Assembly: GCA_947259185.1 (NCBI GenBank)
Contig: CAMYKT010000006.1
Location: 9,075-73,074, forward strand
DNA from: an uncultured Methanobacteriaceae archaeon
Lineage (GTDB): Archaea > Methanobacteriota > Methanobacteria > Methanobacteriales > Methanobacteriaceae
Length of the DNA: 64,000 bases
Reading direction: 5' to 3'
The notes below the pieces were generated by a model. The model worked only from the letters and a program-made list of their open reading frames with translations, was not told where the DNA came from and did no database searches. Position 1 is the stretch's first letter, and the number at the start of each line of letters is the position of its first letter. Positions 48,845 to 60,672 of this stretch are shown here, in pieces. The position numbers were made by a program, and so were the translations under genes.

Positions 48845-51031
48845 ATGAATAAAGCTTGTATAAGTTGCAAAGGAAAAGGTTATAAAATTATAGATCATAA
48901 AACATGTGATGCATGCGATGGAACCGGATTAAAGGACACCATGGACGTAAAAGGACATTTTAAAGGAGTTAATACTCAAGCCCGGCAAAAATTTGATTTA
49001 GACCAGGACCAGGACATCCCCTGTGATAAATGTAAAGGTAAAGGGGAAATTGAAATCACAGAAACCTGTCCGTCCTGTGAAGGTAAAGGGGAAATTAATG
49101 TCTGCCGTGAATGTGGTAAAGTGCTTAATGATAGCTCAGATTATTGCTCCCAGTGCCAGAAAAAAGAAATAATATATGTTCTGCACCCTGCCTGTGAGAT
49201 GAGTGATCTGGAGGTAGGATCCACTTACAAAGGCCGAATAACCAGGGTAGAAAAATACGGGGTATTTGTAAGTTTGAATAATCAGGTCTGGGGTTTGATG
49301 CGTACCGGAATGCCCGGACATAATGTGGGAGATAATATTTTCGTGAAAGTGGCTGAATTAAAACCACAAAGAGGGGAAGTTGATTTAGGACCTGCCACCT
49401 TTAAAGGGGAATATGAACTGGTGAACTTAAAAAAGAACCTGGCCCGAACTAAAATTGATGATATTACCAGTAAAACCATGGGCAAAACCGTGCGTATTGT
49501 TGGTGAAGTTATTCAAATCCAGCAAACTTCTGGACCCACCATCTTCACCATCTCTGATGAAACAGGGACCACCTGGTGTGCGGCCTTTGATGAACCGGGA
49601 GTAAGGGTTTACCCCCATATCAATGTGGAAGACATTGTGGAAGTGATGGGTGAGGTGAATATGCACAGTGGTAAGATTCAAATTGAATCAGAGTCCATTG
49701 ATTTACTTGAAGGTGAAGAAGCACTGGAAGCCCGTAAACTAATTGACCAGGCCATTGATGAAAGAGCCGAACCAGACGAAACCAATTTTCTAATTGATAG
49801 TGATACTTTAAATAGGTTGAAGCCCACCATGAGGAAGGCTGCTAAGGCCATCCGTAGAGCTGTTCTTGATGGACGATCTATCCTGGTAAGACACCATGCA
49901 GATGCTGATGGTATCTGTGCAGGAGTAGGTATGGAAAAAGCTGTGATTCCTCTTTTAAAAGAGATTAACGCTGATAGTGATGCAGAATGGCATTATTTCA
50001 AAAGAGCCCCCAGTAAAGCCCCGTTCTATGAATTAGAAGATGTGGTAAAGGATTTATCATATGCCTTAGAAGATCTGGAACGTCATGGTCAAAAATTACC
50101 CCTTATAGTTTTACTGGATAATGGATCCACCGAGGAAGACATCCTGGCATTGATGAAAGCCAAGATTTATGACATTGAAATTGTGGTTATTGATCATCAC
50201 TTCCCGGGAGAAGTTAAAGAAGGGAAAGTGGAAGTGGATGAATACGTGGATGTCCATGTGAATCCATATCTAGTAGGTGGAGACTCCCAGATTACTGCCG
50301 GAGCATTAGCTGTAGAAGTGGCCTGTATGGTGAATCCTGAAGTTCGGGATAAAATCCAGCACCTTCCCGGTATAGCTGCAGTGGGAGATCATGCCCATTC
50401 TAAGGAAGTAGAGCAGTACATTAAGTTGGCAGGAGAAAAAGGATATGATCTGGAAAATCTAGATCGAATAGCATCCTGTATTGATTTTGAGGCCTACTTC
50501 CTCCGCTTTATGCATGGAAGGGGCATCATGGACACCATACTTAATCTGGAAAATCAGGCCAAACATCCTGCCCTGATAAATGCACTGCACAATGAATACC
50601 AGAAAAGAGTTAAAAATCAATTAAAAGCCGCCCTACCCAATCTTAAATCTCAGGACCTTCCTAATGGCGTACTATTCAACGTCCTTGATGTTGAAAAATA
50701 CTCCCACCGCTTTACCTTCCCTGCCCCGGGTAAGACCTGTGGTTTTGTACATGATCATATGGTGCAGCAAAATGCAGAAGGTAAACCCATAATAACCCTG
50801 GCTTATGGTCCTGATTTTGGAGTTATACGGGCCACAGACGAAGTAAATGAAATATATGGATTTAATCTTAATGAAATAGTCTGGAAACTGGCAGATAAAA
50901 TCCCGGAAGCAGGTATAGATGGTGGGGGCCATGAATGTGCCGGTTCACTTAAATTCCTGGAAGGACTCTCCACAGAAGTTTTAAGTGCATTTGCAAATGA
51001 AGTATCCATTTTAGGGTCTGATGAAAAGTAA
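48845..51031 (+). CDS. RecJ-like DHH phosphoesterase with DnaJ-type zinc finger (COG1107)
   Basis: This archaeal nuclease-like protein has several nucleic-acid-binding modules. Four CxxCxGxG units (two near 6-27, two near 59-85) form a DnaJ-type zinc finger. A further CRECG/CSQC ribbon follows near 90-107. An S1 domain lies at about 122-180 and an OB domain at about 205-290. The DHH domain starts near 345 with VRHHADADGICAG, followed by VIDHHFPG and GDHAHS. The DHHA1 part near the end has DGGGHECAGS. The 728 residues match COG1107 proteins. Related archaeal RecJ-like proteins act in replication or DNA and RNA repair. Confidence 0.9.
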   Translation: MNKACISCKGKGYKIIDHKTCDACDGTGLKDTMDVKGHFKGVNTQARQKFDLDQDQDIPCDKCKGKGEIEITETCPSCEGKGEINVCRECGKVLNDSSDYCSQCQKKEIIYVLHPACEMSDLEVGSTYKGRITRVEKYGVFVSLNNQVWGLMRTGMPGHNVGDNIFVKVAELKPQRGEVDLGPATFKGEYELVNLKKNLARTKIDDITSKTMGKTVRIVGEVIQIQQTSGPTIFTISDETGTTWCAAFDEPGVRVYPHINVEDIVEVMGEVNMHSGKIQIESESIDLLEGEEALEARKLIDQAIDERAEPDETNFLIDSDTLNRLKPTMRKAAKAIRRAVLDGRSILVRHHADADGICAGVGMEKAVIPLLKEINADSDAEWHYFKRAPSKAPFYELEDVVKDLSYALEDLERHGQKLPLIVLLDNGSTEEDILALMKAKIYDIEIVVIDHHFPGEVKEGKVEVDEYVDVHVNPYLVGGDSQITAGALAVEVACMVNPEVRDKIQHLPGIAAVGDHAHSKEVEQYIKLAGEKGYDLENLDRIASCIDFEAYFLRFMHGRGIMDTILNLENQAKHPALINALHNEYQKRVKNQLKAALPNLKSQDLPNGVLFNVLDVEKYSHRFTFPAPGKTCGFVHDHMVQQNAEGKPIITLAYGPDFGVIRATDEVNEIYGFNLNEIVWKLADKIPEAGIDGGGHECAGSLKFLEGLSTEVLSAFANEVSILGSDEK

Positions 51032-51154
51032 AAACTTATTAAATTTCTTTTTTAAAGATAAGAGACCCTTCATCCTTTTTTTAATTAAAAAAATTGATTA
51101 AAAAATTTTTGCCAATATACTCCCCTGCATCAAATTAAATAATAAAAGGTACAA

Positions 51155-51790
51155 TTATTCTTTTTTATCCAGAATAGCCTGATAATAATCACAGTATTCA
51201 CTGATAGGACACTCCTCGTGTTTGGGACTTATAGGACGGCAAATATCCTGACCAAACTGCACCAAAAGATCATTTAGCTCAATCCAGTATTTTTCAGGGA
51301 ATGTTTCTTCCAGTTTTTTTTCTGTTTCATCTGGATTTTTAGTATCCACCCACCCTATGCGATTTGATATACGATGCACATGGGTATCTACCGGAATTGC
51401 GGGTTTATGAAAAGCAAAAACCAGTACACAATTGGCTGTTTTGCGCCCCACACCTGGTAATTTAAGTAGTTCTTCCAGGTTATCTGGAACTACTCCCTGA
51501 TAGTCATCCAAAAGTATTTGAGATACTTCTTTAATTCGCCGGGATTTAACCCGATAGAATCCGGCAGGCTTGATGAGTTTTTCCAGATTATCCAGCCGGG
51601 CATGGGCAATATCTTTCATAGAGGGAAATCTGGAAAAAAGCTGAGCGCTGGCATTATCTGTATTTTCATCTCTGGTGCGCTGGGAGAGAATAGTTCTAAT
51701 TAAAACACGGTAAGGATCTCCTTCTTCAAAAACCCTTAATTTATAAAGTTCTTTTAATCGATTTAAAATTAAATCTATCCTTTCGGGTAT
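51155..51790 (-). CDS. nth: Endonuclease III, apparent AUA start
   Basis: This DNA glycosylase/AP lyase acts on oxidised pyrimidines. [13 protein letters not shown] has the catalytic Lys, and [13 protein letters not shown] the catalytic Asp. The [4Fe-4S] cluster cysteines are Cys187, Cys194, Cys197 and Cys203. The first ATG (51619) would give only 154 residues and remove the first two helices. In frame upstream runs [18 protein letters not shown], clearly part of the fold, back to [11 protein letters not shown] headed by ATA at 51790. That gives 211 residues, the normal length. AGGGGGTCAT lies 3 bp before the ATA and a TAA stop lies at 51808. No ATG, GTG or TTG occurs between. Confidence 0.88.
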   Translation of the reverse strand: MPERIDLILNRLKELYKLRVFEEGDPYRVLIRTILSQRTRDENTDNASAQLFSRFPSMKDIAHARLDNLEKLIKPAGFYRVKSRRIKEVSQILLDDYQGVVPDNLEELLKLPGVGRKTANCVLVFAFHKPAIPVDTHVHRISNRIGWVDTKNPDETEKKLEETFPEKYWIELNDLLVQFGQDICRPISPKHEECPISEYCDYYQAILDKKE

Positions 51791-51878
51791 TTTATGACCC
51801 CCTGGTTACCCAAATCCTATTAAAAATAGTATTGATGTTTAAAACAATCCAGATAGGAATTAATAAAGTTTTAAGGTA

Positions 51879-52337
51879 TTATATCATGTCCAGCAGTCTT
51901 TCCAAACCTTCCTGTAATCCTTGCCCCTGCAGGGCAATGGTAGGAATTATGGTTATTCCAGGATCAATATCCAGATGAGCTGAACCTATATCCTGCTTAT
52001 TGGCAAAGATCACGTAAGGTACATTTCCTGAATCCAGCTGATTGATGATTTCTCTTTCCATATTACTTACACCCCGGGAAATATCCACCACCACTATTGC
52101 CGCATCTATGCCATTGTAGAGTATCTCTCTCATGAAGCGAAACCTTTCCTGGCCAGGAGATGCAAAAAGATGTATTTTTTCTCCATTAACCAGAGTATTG
52201 CCATAGTCCATAGATATGGTGGTGCCCCGGTATTCCACTTTCACTTTTTTCTGGCATAAATTATCCAGAGTAGTGGTTTTTCCAGAGTTATAATCCCCAA
52301 AGATTACAATTTTAGTTTCTTTCTTTTTTCCGTTCAT
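51879..52337 (-). CDS. Small Ras-like GTPase
   Basis: This 152-residue G-domain protein resembles the small GTPases of COG2229. G1 is [11 protein letters not shown]4 is NKQD, and G3 is ASPGQERF, in which the usual Asp of DxxGQ is replaced by Ala. The missing Asp would affect magnesium handling but similar changes occur in this family. ATG at 52337 is preceded by AAGGATGGG; a TTG 36 bp earlier is rejected. No GAP or exchange factor is nearby. Function unknown. Confidence 0.8.
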   Translation of the reverse strand: MNGKKKETKIVIFGDYNSGKTTTLDNLCQKKVKVEYRGTTISMDYGNTLVNGEKIHLFASPGQERFRFMREILYNGIDAAIVVVDISRGVSNMEREIINQLDSGNVPYVIFANKQDIGSAHLDIDPGITIIPTIALQGQGLQEGLERLLDMI

Positions 52338-52527
52338 ATTCCCATCCTTAGGGTTTTTGAGAAATAAAATCAATTAATTTTTCAATATTACCTGAATTTC
52401 TAAATTTAATCTGGTTAAGTTAATATGATGAAGGTAGGGATTATATAATTTTTGCTTTAATTCCAGTTAATTTATTAATCTGAGTTAAATGGGTGTAGTT
52501 TTTAATGATATCACTATGGCTATAAAA

Positions 52528-53802
52528 TTAGCCCTTTAATTTCATGCTGGTCCCTAAAAGGGACATGGTTTGGGGAAAATCAGGAAAGGAAACATCGTAT
52601 ACCCCGGCATTTTCAATTGTTATTCCTACTTTAAGCCCCACTAAACTCAAAGCCATAACCAGACGATGGTCCCCATGAGATTTAACCACCCCGGGATTAG
52701 CTCCACCTTTAATAACCATACCATCTTTTTTCTCCTGGACTTCCACTCCCAATCGAGATAGTTCTTGTGTACAGGTACTTATACGATCTGTTTCCTTTAA
52801 ACGGGCATGCTCAACCCCACTAATAATTGTTCTTCCCTTAGCCACAGCCCCCAGTGCAGCCACAGTAGGTAAAAGATCAGGAGCATGATTAAGATTCACA
52901 TCAATGCCCTGGAGTTCACCATTGCCTTCTACCTTTACTTCATCTTTTCTGGTCCGGATAGCCGCCCCCATTTCCCGGACTATGTCCAGTATCAATTTAT
53001 CGCCCTGCTTAGACTCTTTAAACAAATTATGAATGGTTAAATCACCTTCTAAAATAGATGCAGCAGCTATAAGATAAGAAGCAGAGGAGTAGTCTCCTTC
53101 TATGGTATAATCGGTGCCTTGATAGGTTTGGGGATCCACCTGGAAGTAGCTATCTTTTTCATCGTATTCCACTTTAACCCCAAATTTATCCATCACATCC
53201 AGAGTCATATCCACATAGGGCCGGGATATGAAATCCCCATCCACTTTAAGTGACAATCCCTCTCGGGATAGGGCCCCCGCAATTAGTAGTGATGAAATAA
53301 ATTGAGAGCTAACATTTCCCCTGATGGAAGTTGAACCGCCTTTAAAGCCTCCTCCCACTACAATTGGTGGTTTTCCATTACTTCTGGTAGAATAAGCATC
53401 CACTCCCAATCCTTGCAGGGCATCTAAAAGATCCTGCATGGGCCTGTTTCTCAAAGAATCATCCCCGGTGAAAACCGTGTAATTCGGTGCTAAGGCAGCA
53501 ACAGATGTCATCATACGTAGGGTGGTACCTGAATTTTTCACATCCAGGACATCAGAGGGCGTTTTTAAGTTTCCAGAACTACCCTCCACCAGCCAGTGTT
53601 CACCATGTTCCTTTATAGAACACCCCATTAAACGGCAGGATTCCAGAGATGCCACAGTATCCTCTGATTTTAAAGGATATTTTAATAATGAACTTCCTGT
53701 TGCTAATGCAGATATTATAATGGCACGATGAGTATAGCTCTTGGAAGGTGGTGCCTTAATTTCCCCGGCTATATTTTGAGATTTTTCAACTATAAGCTTC
53801 AT
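52528..53802 (-). CDS. aroA: 3-phosphoshikimate 1-carboxyvinyltransferase (EPSP synthase)
   Basis: This enzyme joins PEP to shikimate-3-phosphate. The N-terminus [23 protein letters not shown] region is present as [11 protein letters not shown], with [18 protein letters not shown] and the C-terminal HARLKETDR and DHRLVMAL. The protein has 424 residues. It is 90 bp downstream of valS on the same strand. aroC is also in this window, on the other strand, but the rest of the shikimate pathway is not. Confidence 0.96.
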   Translation of the reverse strand: MKLIVEKSQNIAGEIKAPPSKSYTHRAIIISALATGSSLLKYPLKSEDTVASLESCRLMGCSIKEHGEHWLVEGSSGNLKTPSDVLDVKNSGTTLRMMTSVAALAPNYTVFTGDDSLRNRPMQDLLDALQGLGVDAYSTRSNGKPPIVVGGGFKGGSTSIRGNVSSQFISSLLIAGALSREGLSLKVDGDFISRPYVDMTLDVMDKFGVKVEYDEKDSYFQVDPQTYQGTDYTIEGDYSSASYLIAAASILEGDLTIHNLFKESKQGDKLILDIVREMGAAIRTRKDEVKVEGNGELQGIDVNLNHAPDLLPTVAALGAVAKGRTIISGVEHARLKETDRISTCTQELSRLGVEVQEKKDGMVIKGGANPGVVKSHGDHRLVMALSLVGLKVGITIENAGVYDVSFPDFPQTMSLLGTSMKLKG

Positions 53803-53891
53803 GGAATCACTTGAATCTAATTTTATATGATTTAAAACTCTGCCAGGTAATATAGGGATTTCAATAAGGCCACTAAAAGATTTGAATATGA

Positions 53892-56546
53892 TTAAATCAT
53901 TATTTCAATCACGATATCATGGTTGAGGTGTAAGATATCCACCTTCTCCCCACTTTTACCTACTGCTTCTTTTTTCATGGAAATGTATTCTTCACTAATT
54001 TCATGGCCCTCAATGGTTATTTTGCCCTCTTTTTCCAGAGTCAATAATATATCCTGCGGGTCCCGAGACTGTATATAAGATAAAATTTTAGGAGCATCAC
54101 CTTTGAATTCAGGCCCGATTTTATTCATTAATGGGGTGATTTCAACCACTTTTTCCTGAATATCCAATTTACCACTATCCAGATTCAAGTTTGAAATACG
54201 TATAGTCCCTTTAATATCCTCTATGAGTGGTTTTATAGTGGAAACCATAGCCGAAGAAGAAGTGTAAATATTGATTTCTTTTATGGTGGCATTCAAAGGC
54301 ATTCCTTTAGATGATTTAAATCTTCTTAGCTCTCCAATTATTTCCACCCCTAAATTTCCAGTATCTTCCACCAGTGAATCGATTAGATCTACCTTTACTG
54401 CTGGCCATTCCATCTGATGGATGCTCTTATCAGAGCTAAGGTGTTGATATACTTCATCAGAAAAGTGAGGAGTAATTGGTGCTAATAATTTTAGGGAAGT
54501 TTCAATCACTGTTTTTAAAGTATACTGGGCGGCTTCTTTGGATTTTAGATCATTATCATCATTGTAAAGCCTGTATTTAACTGCCTCTATATACTCATCA
54601 CAGAAATCATGCCAGATGAATCTTTGAATGGGGTTAATTATCTGGGCAAAATTGTACTGTGCCATGGAAGAACTTACGTCTTCTACCAGTCTATTCAATT
54701 TGGAAAGAATCCAGCGATCCATTGGTTTTAAATTAGCGCTGTCCATATCTGGAGTTTTGAATTCAAAAATATGCATGCTGATAAATCGGAAGGCGTTCCA
54801 GAATTTTCTTAAGAATTTATAACCATATTTAACATCCTTCCAGGCAAAGGGAACATCTGAGCCAGGCACACTATTGGAAGCCCAGAGCCGGAGTGCATCT
54901 GCACCGTAATCTTCCAGTACTGATTCTGGTGATATGACATTACCCCTGGATTTACTCATTTTATGTCCATCCTCCCCAAAGACCATTCCATTTATGACTA
55001 TTTGGTGGAAAGGTTCCATGCCGGTAAGGGCTTTACTCCGGAGGGTGGTATAAAAAGCCCATGTACGAATAATATCGTGACCCTGGGGGCGTAGATCTGC
55101 CGGAAAATAATTTTTGAATTGTTCATCTGGCCAGCCAGCTATTACCAGAGGAGATATGGAACTATCCATCCAGGTATCCAGAACATCCTCTTCTGCCTGG
55201 AATGTGCTTCCTCCACACTGGCATTTCCAGCTAGGATTTACCTGGGTGGGGTCCACCGGTATCATTTCAGGAGTGGCTACATGGACTTCACCACAATCAG
55301 TACAGTACCATACGGGGATAGGTGTAGCAAATATCCTTTGACGGGATATACACCAGTCCCAATCCATGGATCCCGTCCAGTTAAGCAATCTCGTTTTCAT
55401 ATGCTCGGGTATCCAATCCATGGCATCAGCTGCTTCTTCCACCTGATTAACCAGTTTTTTTACTGCTACAAACCATTGTTTTTTAACCAGGATTTCAATT
55501 GGTGATTTGCATCTCCAGCACTGACCTACGTTCTGCTCCACCTTTTCCTTTTTAATGAGACATCCCTGTTTTTCCAGGTCTTTTATTGTTTTTTCCTTGC
55601 ATTGGGAAAGATTTAATCCCTCATATTTGCCAGCAGCAGAAGTCATAATACCCTGTTCATCAATGGCTTCAATGATGTCCAGATCATATCTATTAACCCA
55701 TGAAACGTCAGTTTTATCCCCAAAAGTACAGATCATAACTGCTCCAGTACCAAATTCTGGATCAACTTCGCTATCAGTGATTATCTCAACTTTCTGTCCA
55801 AAAATCGGGACCTGGACCTTTTTACCTTTTAATTCCCGGTATCGATCATCTTCAGGATGTACTACTACTGCTACACAAGCAGATAGAAGTTCAGGACGGG
55901 TGGTGGCAATCATAACTCCCTTATCTGCCTCTTCTGAAGGAAATTCAAGAAAATTTAAGAAGGTTTCATTTTCATTATATTCCACTTCCGCAAAGGCAAT
56001 AGCAGTTTCACATCGAGGACACCAGTTTACGGGATGTATACCCTGATAGATTAAACCCTGCTCCTTCATCTTTAAAAAAGAAAGTTGGGTCTTTTTCATG
56101 TATTCCGGGGTCATGGTGATGTATTCCCGGTTCCAATCCTGAGAAAAGCCCATGCTCTGCATCTGACTTTTCATGGTGGCAATGTTTTCACGGGTCAGAT
56201 CAATACACATCTTTCTAAAATCTTCCCGAGAAACATCATTTTTTTTAATGGAGTGGGTTTCTTCAACTTTAACCTCGGTAGGAAGACCATGGCAATCCCA
56301 TCCCTGGGGAAACAAAACATCAAACCCATTCATACGTTTGTAACGGGCAATTATATCCATGAATACCCAGTTAAGTACGTGACCAATATGTATAGATCCA
56401 GTAGGATAAGGAGGAGGAGTATCAATTATATAACGAGGTCTGGTACCATCACCAATAAAATGGTAAAGTTGATTTTCCTGCCATTTTTCCTGCCAAATTG
56501 ATTCTTTTTTATGATCATAATCTTTGGGAATGTTATCTGCTGTCAT
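53892..56546 (-). CDS. valS: Valine-tRNA ligase
   Basis: This class I synthetase charges tRNA-Val. HIGHVLNW near residue 52 is the HIGH signature and KMSKSRGN near 527 is KMSKS. The CP1 editing domain lies between them (about 160-360), including [14 protein letters not shown]. Zinc-binding CxxC pairs appear near 343 and 411-439. The anticodon-binding domain covers about 605-760. At 884 residues it is a normal archaeal ValRS. AGGAGAG precedes the ATG by a few bases. Confidence 0.97.
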   Translation of the reverse strand: MTADNIPKDYDHKKESIWQEKWQENQLYHFIGDGTRPRYIIDTPPPYPTGSIHIGHVLNWVFMDIIARYKRMNGFDVLFPQGWDCHGLPTEVKVEETHSIKKNDVSREDFRKMCIDLTRENIATMKSQMQSMGFSQDWNREYITMTPEYMKKTQLSFLKMKEQGLIYQGIHPVNWCPRCETAIAFAEVEYNENETFLNFLEFPSEEADKGVMIATTRPELLSACVAVVVHPEDDRYRELKGKKVQVPIFGQKVEIITDSEVDPEFGTGAVMICTFGDKTDVSWVNRYDLDIIEAIDEQGIMTSAAGKYEGLNLSQCKEKTIKDLEKQGCLIKKEKVEQNVGQCWRCKSPIEILVKKQWFVAVKKLVNQVEEAADAMDWIPEHMKTRLLNWTGSMDWDWCISRQRIFATPIPVWYCTDCGEVHVATPEMIPVDPTQVNPSWKCQCGGSTFQAEEDVLDTWMDSSISPLVIAGWPDEQFKNYFPADLRPQGHDIIRTWAFYTTLRSKALTGMEPFHQIVINGMVFGEDGHKMSKSRGNVISPESVLEDYGADALRLWASNSVPGSDVPFAWKDVKYGYKFLRKFWNAFRFISMHIFEFKTPDMDSANLKPMDRWILSKLNRLVEDVSSSMAQYNFAQIINPIQRFIWHDFCDEYIEAVKYRLYNDDNDLKSKEAAQYTLKTVIETSLKLLAPITPHFSDEVYQHLSSDKSIHQMEWPAVKVDLIDSLVEDTGNLGVEIIGELRRFKSSKGMPLNATIKEINIYTSSSAMVSTIKPLIEDIKGTIRISNLNLDSGKLDIQEKVVEITPLMNKIGPEFKGDAPKILSYIQSRDPQDILLTLEKEGKITIEGHEISEEYISMKKEAVGKSGEKVDILHLNHDIVIEIMI

Positions 56547-56935
56547 ATGTCTCTCCTGTTATGTTTTAGGTAATGTTTATTTTGAATAATAATTTCATGA
56601 GGATTTTAAGTCCCGGTCTAACTTTTCAGGTGAAATATTTAGAAACCTGATTTGATTTTAAGCATAGTAGTGATTTATAACCTATTTTATATGCATGAGT
56701 CTAAATTTAATACCCTGGAATCTTTTGAAACACTATATTTCAAAGGCTGTTTTTTAGCTCATCAAGCAATTAAAATAATATATAGGTTTTATAGTAAGTG
56801 ATATATGTACTTGTATAAAAGTCCATATTAATAATAATGGATAATGTCCTCTACCCGGATATTATATCCAGATTAGTAAGGGAATAAAATATTTTTAAAA
56901 AAATTAAGATAATAATTGTGACCTGGTGAAATATA
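56547..56935. promoter_or_regulatory. Divergent promoter region valS / pheT operon
   Basis: About 390 bp of AT-rich sequence between divergent genes, presumably holding both promoters. TATA-like runs occur at about 56780-56815. I see no gene, T-box-like element or strong hairpin. Confidence 0.35.
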
Positions 56936-57292
56936 ATGGAAATGATGTGGTTTTATATAGCGGTGGTTCTGGCCATAAGTGATGAAGTCCATACCAGAGT
57001 AATGTGGAATGTGTTTTTTGATTTCTATGTCCTCCTGGCAGGCCTCATACAAAAAACAATTACTTCAAATATTGGCTTATGGCTAATACATGAATTTTTG
57101 GAATCAGTTTTCCATTTTATTGTATTATCTGTGGTATTTTTATCAGTGGAAATAGGCTTTTTAGGGGCCTTGATTCATATGCTGGTTGATATATACCATG
57201 AAATTTCTGGAGTAAATAAAAGCCATGTTTATCACCGGGCCTTACATTTTACAGTTGAATCAATATTCTTTATAATGATTTTAGGATTATGA
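56936..57292 (+). CDS. His-rich small membrane protein upstream of pheT
   Basis: No family is recognised. Three or four hydrophobic helices in 118 residues contain an unusual set of His and acidic residues inside or next to them: [24 protein letters not shown] and HVYHRALHF. These could bind a metal in the membrane, faintly like YdjM-type membrane hydrolases, but the match is only in pattern. It ends 38 bp before pheT and is probably on the same transcript. Confidence 0.65.
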   Translation: MEMMWFYIAVVLAISDEVHTRVMWNVFFDFYVLLAGLIQKTITSNIGLWLIHEFLESVFHFIVLSVVFLSVEIGFLGALIHMLVDIYHEISGVNKSHVYHRALHFTVESIFFIMILGL

Positions 57293-57330
57293 AAAAATTT
57301 TTTAAAGATTTAAAAATATGGAGTTGAATA

Positions 57331-58986
57331 ATGCCAGTTATAACCTTTGGATATCAGGACCTGCAGGACTCAGGCGTAGATATAGATCCTGAAAAGCTCA
57401 TTGAAATTCTTCCAATGATAGGGAGTGATATTGAAGACTTTGATGAAGAAACTGTTAAGGTAGAATTCTTTCCTAATAGGCCAGATCAGCTATCAGTAGA
57501 AGGTGTTGCTCGTACTTTAAAAGGTTTTTTGGGGATTGATAAGGGTTTACCTGCCTATCCTGTTGAAAAAACATCTATGAAGGTATATGTAGATGAAAAT
57601 TTAGCCAAAATCCGTCCCTATATCAGTTTCGCCGTTGTGGAAAATGTAAAAATGGATGAAAAAAAGTTAAAGCAAATTATGGAGTTCCAGGAGGACCTGC
57701 ACTGGGTAATTGGTAGGGACCGTAAAAAAGTAGCAATAGGGATACACAATATGGATGTTATTGAAGCGCCTTTCTATTATAAAGCCATAGATCCAGATTC
57801 CATAACATTTACCCCCCTGGATTCTATTAATGAAATGACACCCCGGGAAATTTTACAGGAACATGAAAAAGGAGTTAAGTACGCTTCTTTAATTAATGGA
57901 TTTGAAAAATATCCTATGATAAGGGATAATAACCATCAGGTTCTCTCCCTGCCACCCATCATTAATGGGGAATTAACCAAACTCACTACCCAAACTCGGA
58001 ATGTTTTAATCGATGTAACTGGAACTGATTTAAAAGCAGTTAACCAGGCCCTGAATATAATTGTAACTTCACTGGGAGAAACAGGAGGTAAAATTAAAAG
58101 TTTGGAGGTAGTTTATCCAGATAAAATCAGGGTTACACCAGATCTTGAACCAAAAGAAAAGGTAGTGCATCTAAAAAAAGCCCGGGAAATCACAGGACTG
58201 GATTTGAATCTGCAGGATATGGAAGAGTTACTGGGTCGATCCCGGATGGATACTGAGATAATTTCACCGGAAAAATTAAAGGCTATTATTCCTGCTTACC
58301 GGGTGGATATATTGCATGAAGTAGACCTGATTGAAAACATCTCCGTTAGTTATTGTTTTAACAAGATAGAATCTTATTTACCAGATATTGCAACTATTGC
58401 CCGGGAAAATCAGTGGTATAAAGTAGATAACCTCCTGAGGGATATAATGGTTGGTCTGGGTTATCAGGAAGTAATGAGTCTTATGCTCACTAATGAAAAA
58501 AGACATTACCAGCATATGAAACAGGAAGAGGACGAAAGGGTGGAAGTAGCTCAGCCCATATCCCAGGATAGGACCATGATCCGTAAGAGTCTCCTTAATG
58601 GTTTAATGGAATTTTTAGAGGATAATAAACATGAAGACCTGCCTCAAAAAATATTTGAAGTGGGAGATGTGATATACCTCGATCCCGACCAGGAAACACA
58701 AACTAAGGTTCTTAAGAAAATAGCAGCAGTGGTTACCCATTCCCATGCAAATTTTACGGAAATAAAATCCACAGTAGCGGTTTTTTTGGAAAGTTTAGGA
58801 TATGAAATGGAAATAAGCCCACTGGATAATCCTTCATTTATTAAGGGACGTTGTGCAGGAGTAAAAGCTATTTTAGATGAATTTTCCCAGATAAGTGGAT
58901 TTTTTGGAGAACTGGACCCGGAAGTAATAAGCAATTTCCAGCTGGAATATCCGGTGGTGGGTTTTGAATTAGTATTTGATAATTAG
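57331..58986 (+). CDS. pheT: Phenylalanine-tRNA ligase beta subunit
   Basis: This is the archaeal-type short beta subunit of PheRS. The B3/B4 domain carries out editing of Tyr-tRNA(Phe) (about 90-270, with GIHNMD), the B5 domain follows (about 275-345), and the core-like C-terminal part has [12 protein letters not shown] and [12 protein letters not shown]. The 551 residues fit the archaeal form, which lacks the tRNA-binding extension of bacterial PheT. pheS lies far away on the other strand. Confidence 0.95.
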   Translation: MPVITFGYQDLQDSGVDIDPEKLIEILPMIGSDIEDFDEETVKVEFFPNRPDQLSVEGVARTLKGFLGIDKGLPAYPVEKTSMKVYVDENLAKIRPYISFAVVENVKMDEKKLKQIMEFQEDLHWVIGRDRKKVAIGIHNMDVIEAPFYYKAIDPDSITFTPLDSINEMTPREILQEHEKGVKYASLINGFEKYPMIRDNNHQVLSLPPIINGELTKLTTQTRNVLIDVTGTDLKAVNQALNIIVTSLGETGGKIKSLEVVYPDKIRVTPDLEPKEKVVHLKKAREITGLDLNLQDMEELLGRSRMDTEIISPEKLKAIIPAYRVDILHEVDLIENISVSYCFNKIESYLPDIATIARENQWYKVDNLLRDIMVGLGYQEVMSLMLTNEKRHYQHMKQEEDERVEVAQPISQDRTMIRKSLLNGLMEFLEDNKHEDLPQKIFEVGDVIYLDPDQETQTKVLKKIAAVVTHSHANFTEIKSTVAVFLESLGYEMEISPLDNPSFIKGRCAGVKAILDEFSQISGFFGELDPEVISNFQLEYPVVGFELVFDN

Positions 58987-59087
58987 AGTTAATACTCTAA
59001 TTCTTATTTTTTAAGTTATTTTATTAAATCTGTGCATTAATTGTTTTTTTATTAATGAATGACATTTAAATTATTTAATTAAAGTTT

Positions 59088-59498
59088 CTATTCCCCCATA
59101 ATGGTTATTTTTATTTTACGGGTCCGTGGGCCATCCAGGTCTACAAAAAATAAACTCTGCCAGGTACCCAGATCCAGTTTACCATTTTCAAATGGTAGGG
59201 ATTGGCTTCCTCCAAGCAATACAGCCCTAACATGAGCATCAGCATTGTTATCAATGGTATTATGACCATATTCTTCGTTTTCCGGGACCAGTGCCTCCAG
59301 GGTATCTTCCAGGTCCCGGAGTAAATTGGTCTCATGTTCATTGATTATGATAGCTGAAGTGGAGTGTCTGGAAAAAATATTGATTATTCCTTGGCTTAGT
59401 GATACTGTCTTTAATATTATTTCTACATCTTCAGTGATATCTACCATTTCCACTCTTTTAGATGTATTTATATCTAAAGTTTTATTAAATACTTGCAT
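59088..59498 (-). CDS. YjbQ family (UPF0047) protein
   Basis: This 136-residue protein has the UPF0047 signature: FSRHSTSAIIINEHE, NADAHVRAVLLG and GTWQSLFFVDLDGPR. The conserved His and Asp residues lie around a proposed active site; some members show weak thiamin phosphate synthase activity, but the physiological role is unclear. It converges with pheT and is a single gene. Confidence 0.92.
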   Translation of the reverse strand: MQVFNKTLDINTSKRVEMVDITEDVEIILKTVSLSQGIINIFSRHSTSAIIINEHETNLLRDLEDTLEALVPENEEYGHNTIDNNADAHVRAVLLGGSQSLPFENGKLDLGTWQSLFFVDLDGPRTRKIKITIMGE

Positions 59499-59757
59499 AA
59501 AATAGGCCCCCTGATGAATTTAACCATAGTAAGTTTGAAGAAAGATTTTCATTATGGTTAGTTAGACAAATTATCTGTTATTTTAAAATTTTATATTTTA
59601 TGCTAAATCAATAAAAGATGCTAAATAATATTTCAAGTACTTAATGCTACACACGAGTTCCTAGTGGCCATAATAAAAAATAATTAAATATCCTCAACTT
59701 TGATTAACTACAACTCCCCTATTAGATAACAGGTATATGCACAGGAGGATATTGATA

Positions 59758-59967
59758 ATGATGAATATTATTGATAAATTTAGTAAACAAAGCTCATGGG
59801 TAATATTTACCATTACTTTTGCCAAATTTTTATTTGGAATAGGCCTGGGTGTATTGCTGGTGGCTTACCTGCCAGTTTATAACTGGGAATTTTATGGGTG
59901 GCTCATAATCATATTATCTGTGCTATTGCAAATTCCCGGGGTTTATAACCTTTTAATTAAAAAATAG
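59758..59967 (+). CDS. Two-helix small membrane protein
   Basis: This 69-residue protein has two hydrophobic helices (about 15-37 and 43-62). The ATG at 59758 is preceded by AGGAGGAT at 7 bp, so that start is preferred to an ATG at 59737 inside which the ribosome site would fall. It precedes the ICMT-like gene by about 105 bp on the same strand. Function unknown. Confidence 0.65.
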   Translation: MMNIIDKFSKQSSWVIFTITFAKFLFGIGLGVLLVAYLPVYNWEFYGWLIIILSVLLQIPGVYNLLIKK

Positions 59968-60073
59968 GTTCATCCCGGTAATTTAATAATAAAAAATAAA
60001 CATGCGTCCGGTTAAGATCCTGTCGCATCAGAATGAATAATAACCGGACTATTAAATCACAGGAAGTTTAAAA

Positions 60074-60628
60074 ATGCTTAAATGGGTAATCCTCTATGGT
60101 TTTCTGGCTTCTCTTGTTTTTATTTTAACCTCATGGCAGGTTATAAAATCAGGAAAACAAGAGAGAAAGTTATTTAGAGTGATGATTATGATTACAGGTA
60201 TATTTTTTTTGGGAGGTATGGTCCTGGTACTCACTTTTATTCCCCAACCCCGGATTGAAAATATTTTTTTACAGTACCTGCTGGGTATTCCTCTGGCAGT
60301 TGCCGGTATAATTTTAAGAATTTATCCCCTGCTATATTTTAAAAAAAAGGGTACCCGTTCTGATCTGGTAAAGCCCGGGAAGCTGGTAACCGACGGGCCT
60401 TATGGTATTATACGACATCCCCAGTATATAGCAGGTGTTATTTTTATAATTGGCTGGTTTTTGATTTGGGGCGGAATATATAGTTTTTATCTTATACCTG
60501 TCATTGCCATGGCCATATTCCTGCAAGCACTTATTGAAGAAAAATATATCCTGGAAAGAGAATTTGGTGTAGAATATCAGGAATATAAAAAAAGAGTAGG
60601 TATGTTTTTACCTAAAATAAGAAAATAG
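60074..60628 (+). CDS. Isoprenylcysteine carboxyl methyltransferase (ICMT)-like membrane protein
   Basis: This 184-residue protein has about five membrane helices and the ICMT/PEMT C-terminal signature: DGPYGIIRHPQYIAGVIF followed by the EEKYILEREFG and YQEYKKRV region. The family methylates C-terminal isoprenylated Cys in eukaryotes or phospholipids in bacteria. In an archaeon the substrate is unknown. It lies after the small two-helix protein. Confidence 0.83.
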   Translation: MLKWVILYGFLASLVFILTSWQVIKSGKQERKLFRVMIMITGIFFLGGMVLVLTFIPQPRIENIFLQYLLGIPLAVAGIILRIYPLLYFKKKGTRSDLVKPGKLVTDGPYGIIRHPQYIAGVIFIIGWFLIWGGIYSFYLIPVIAMAIFLQALIEEKYILEREFGVEYQEYKKRVGMFLPKIRK

Positions 60629-60672
60629 CTAGATTTAAGAATATTTGTGATAAATAAAAGCCACCTGAAATG

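Noticed and set aside
55555..56501. Two plus-strand open frames opposite valS
   Set aside because: They are shadows of the valyl-tRNA synthetase gene, whose motifs are complete on the other strand.
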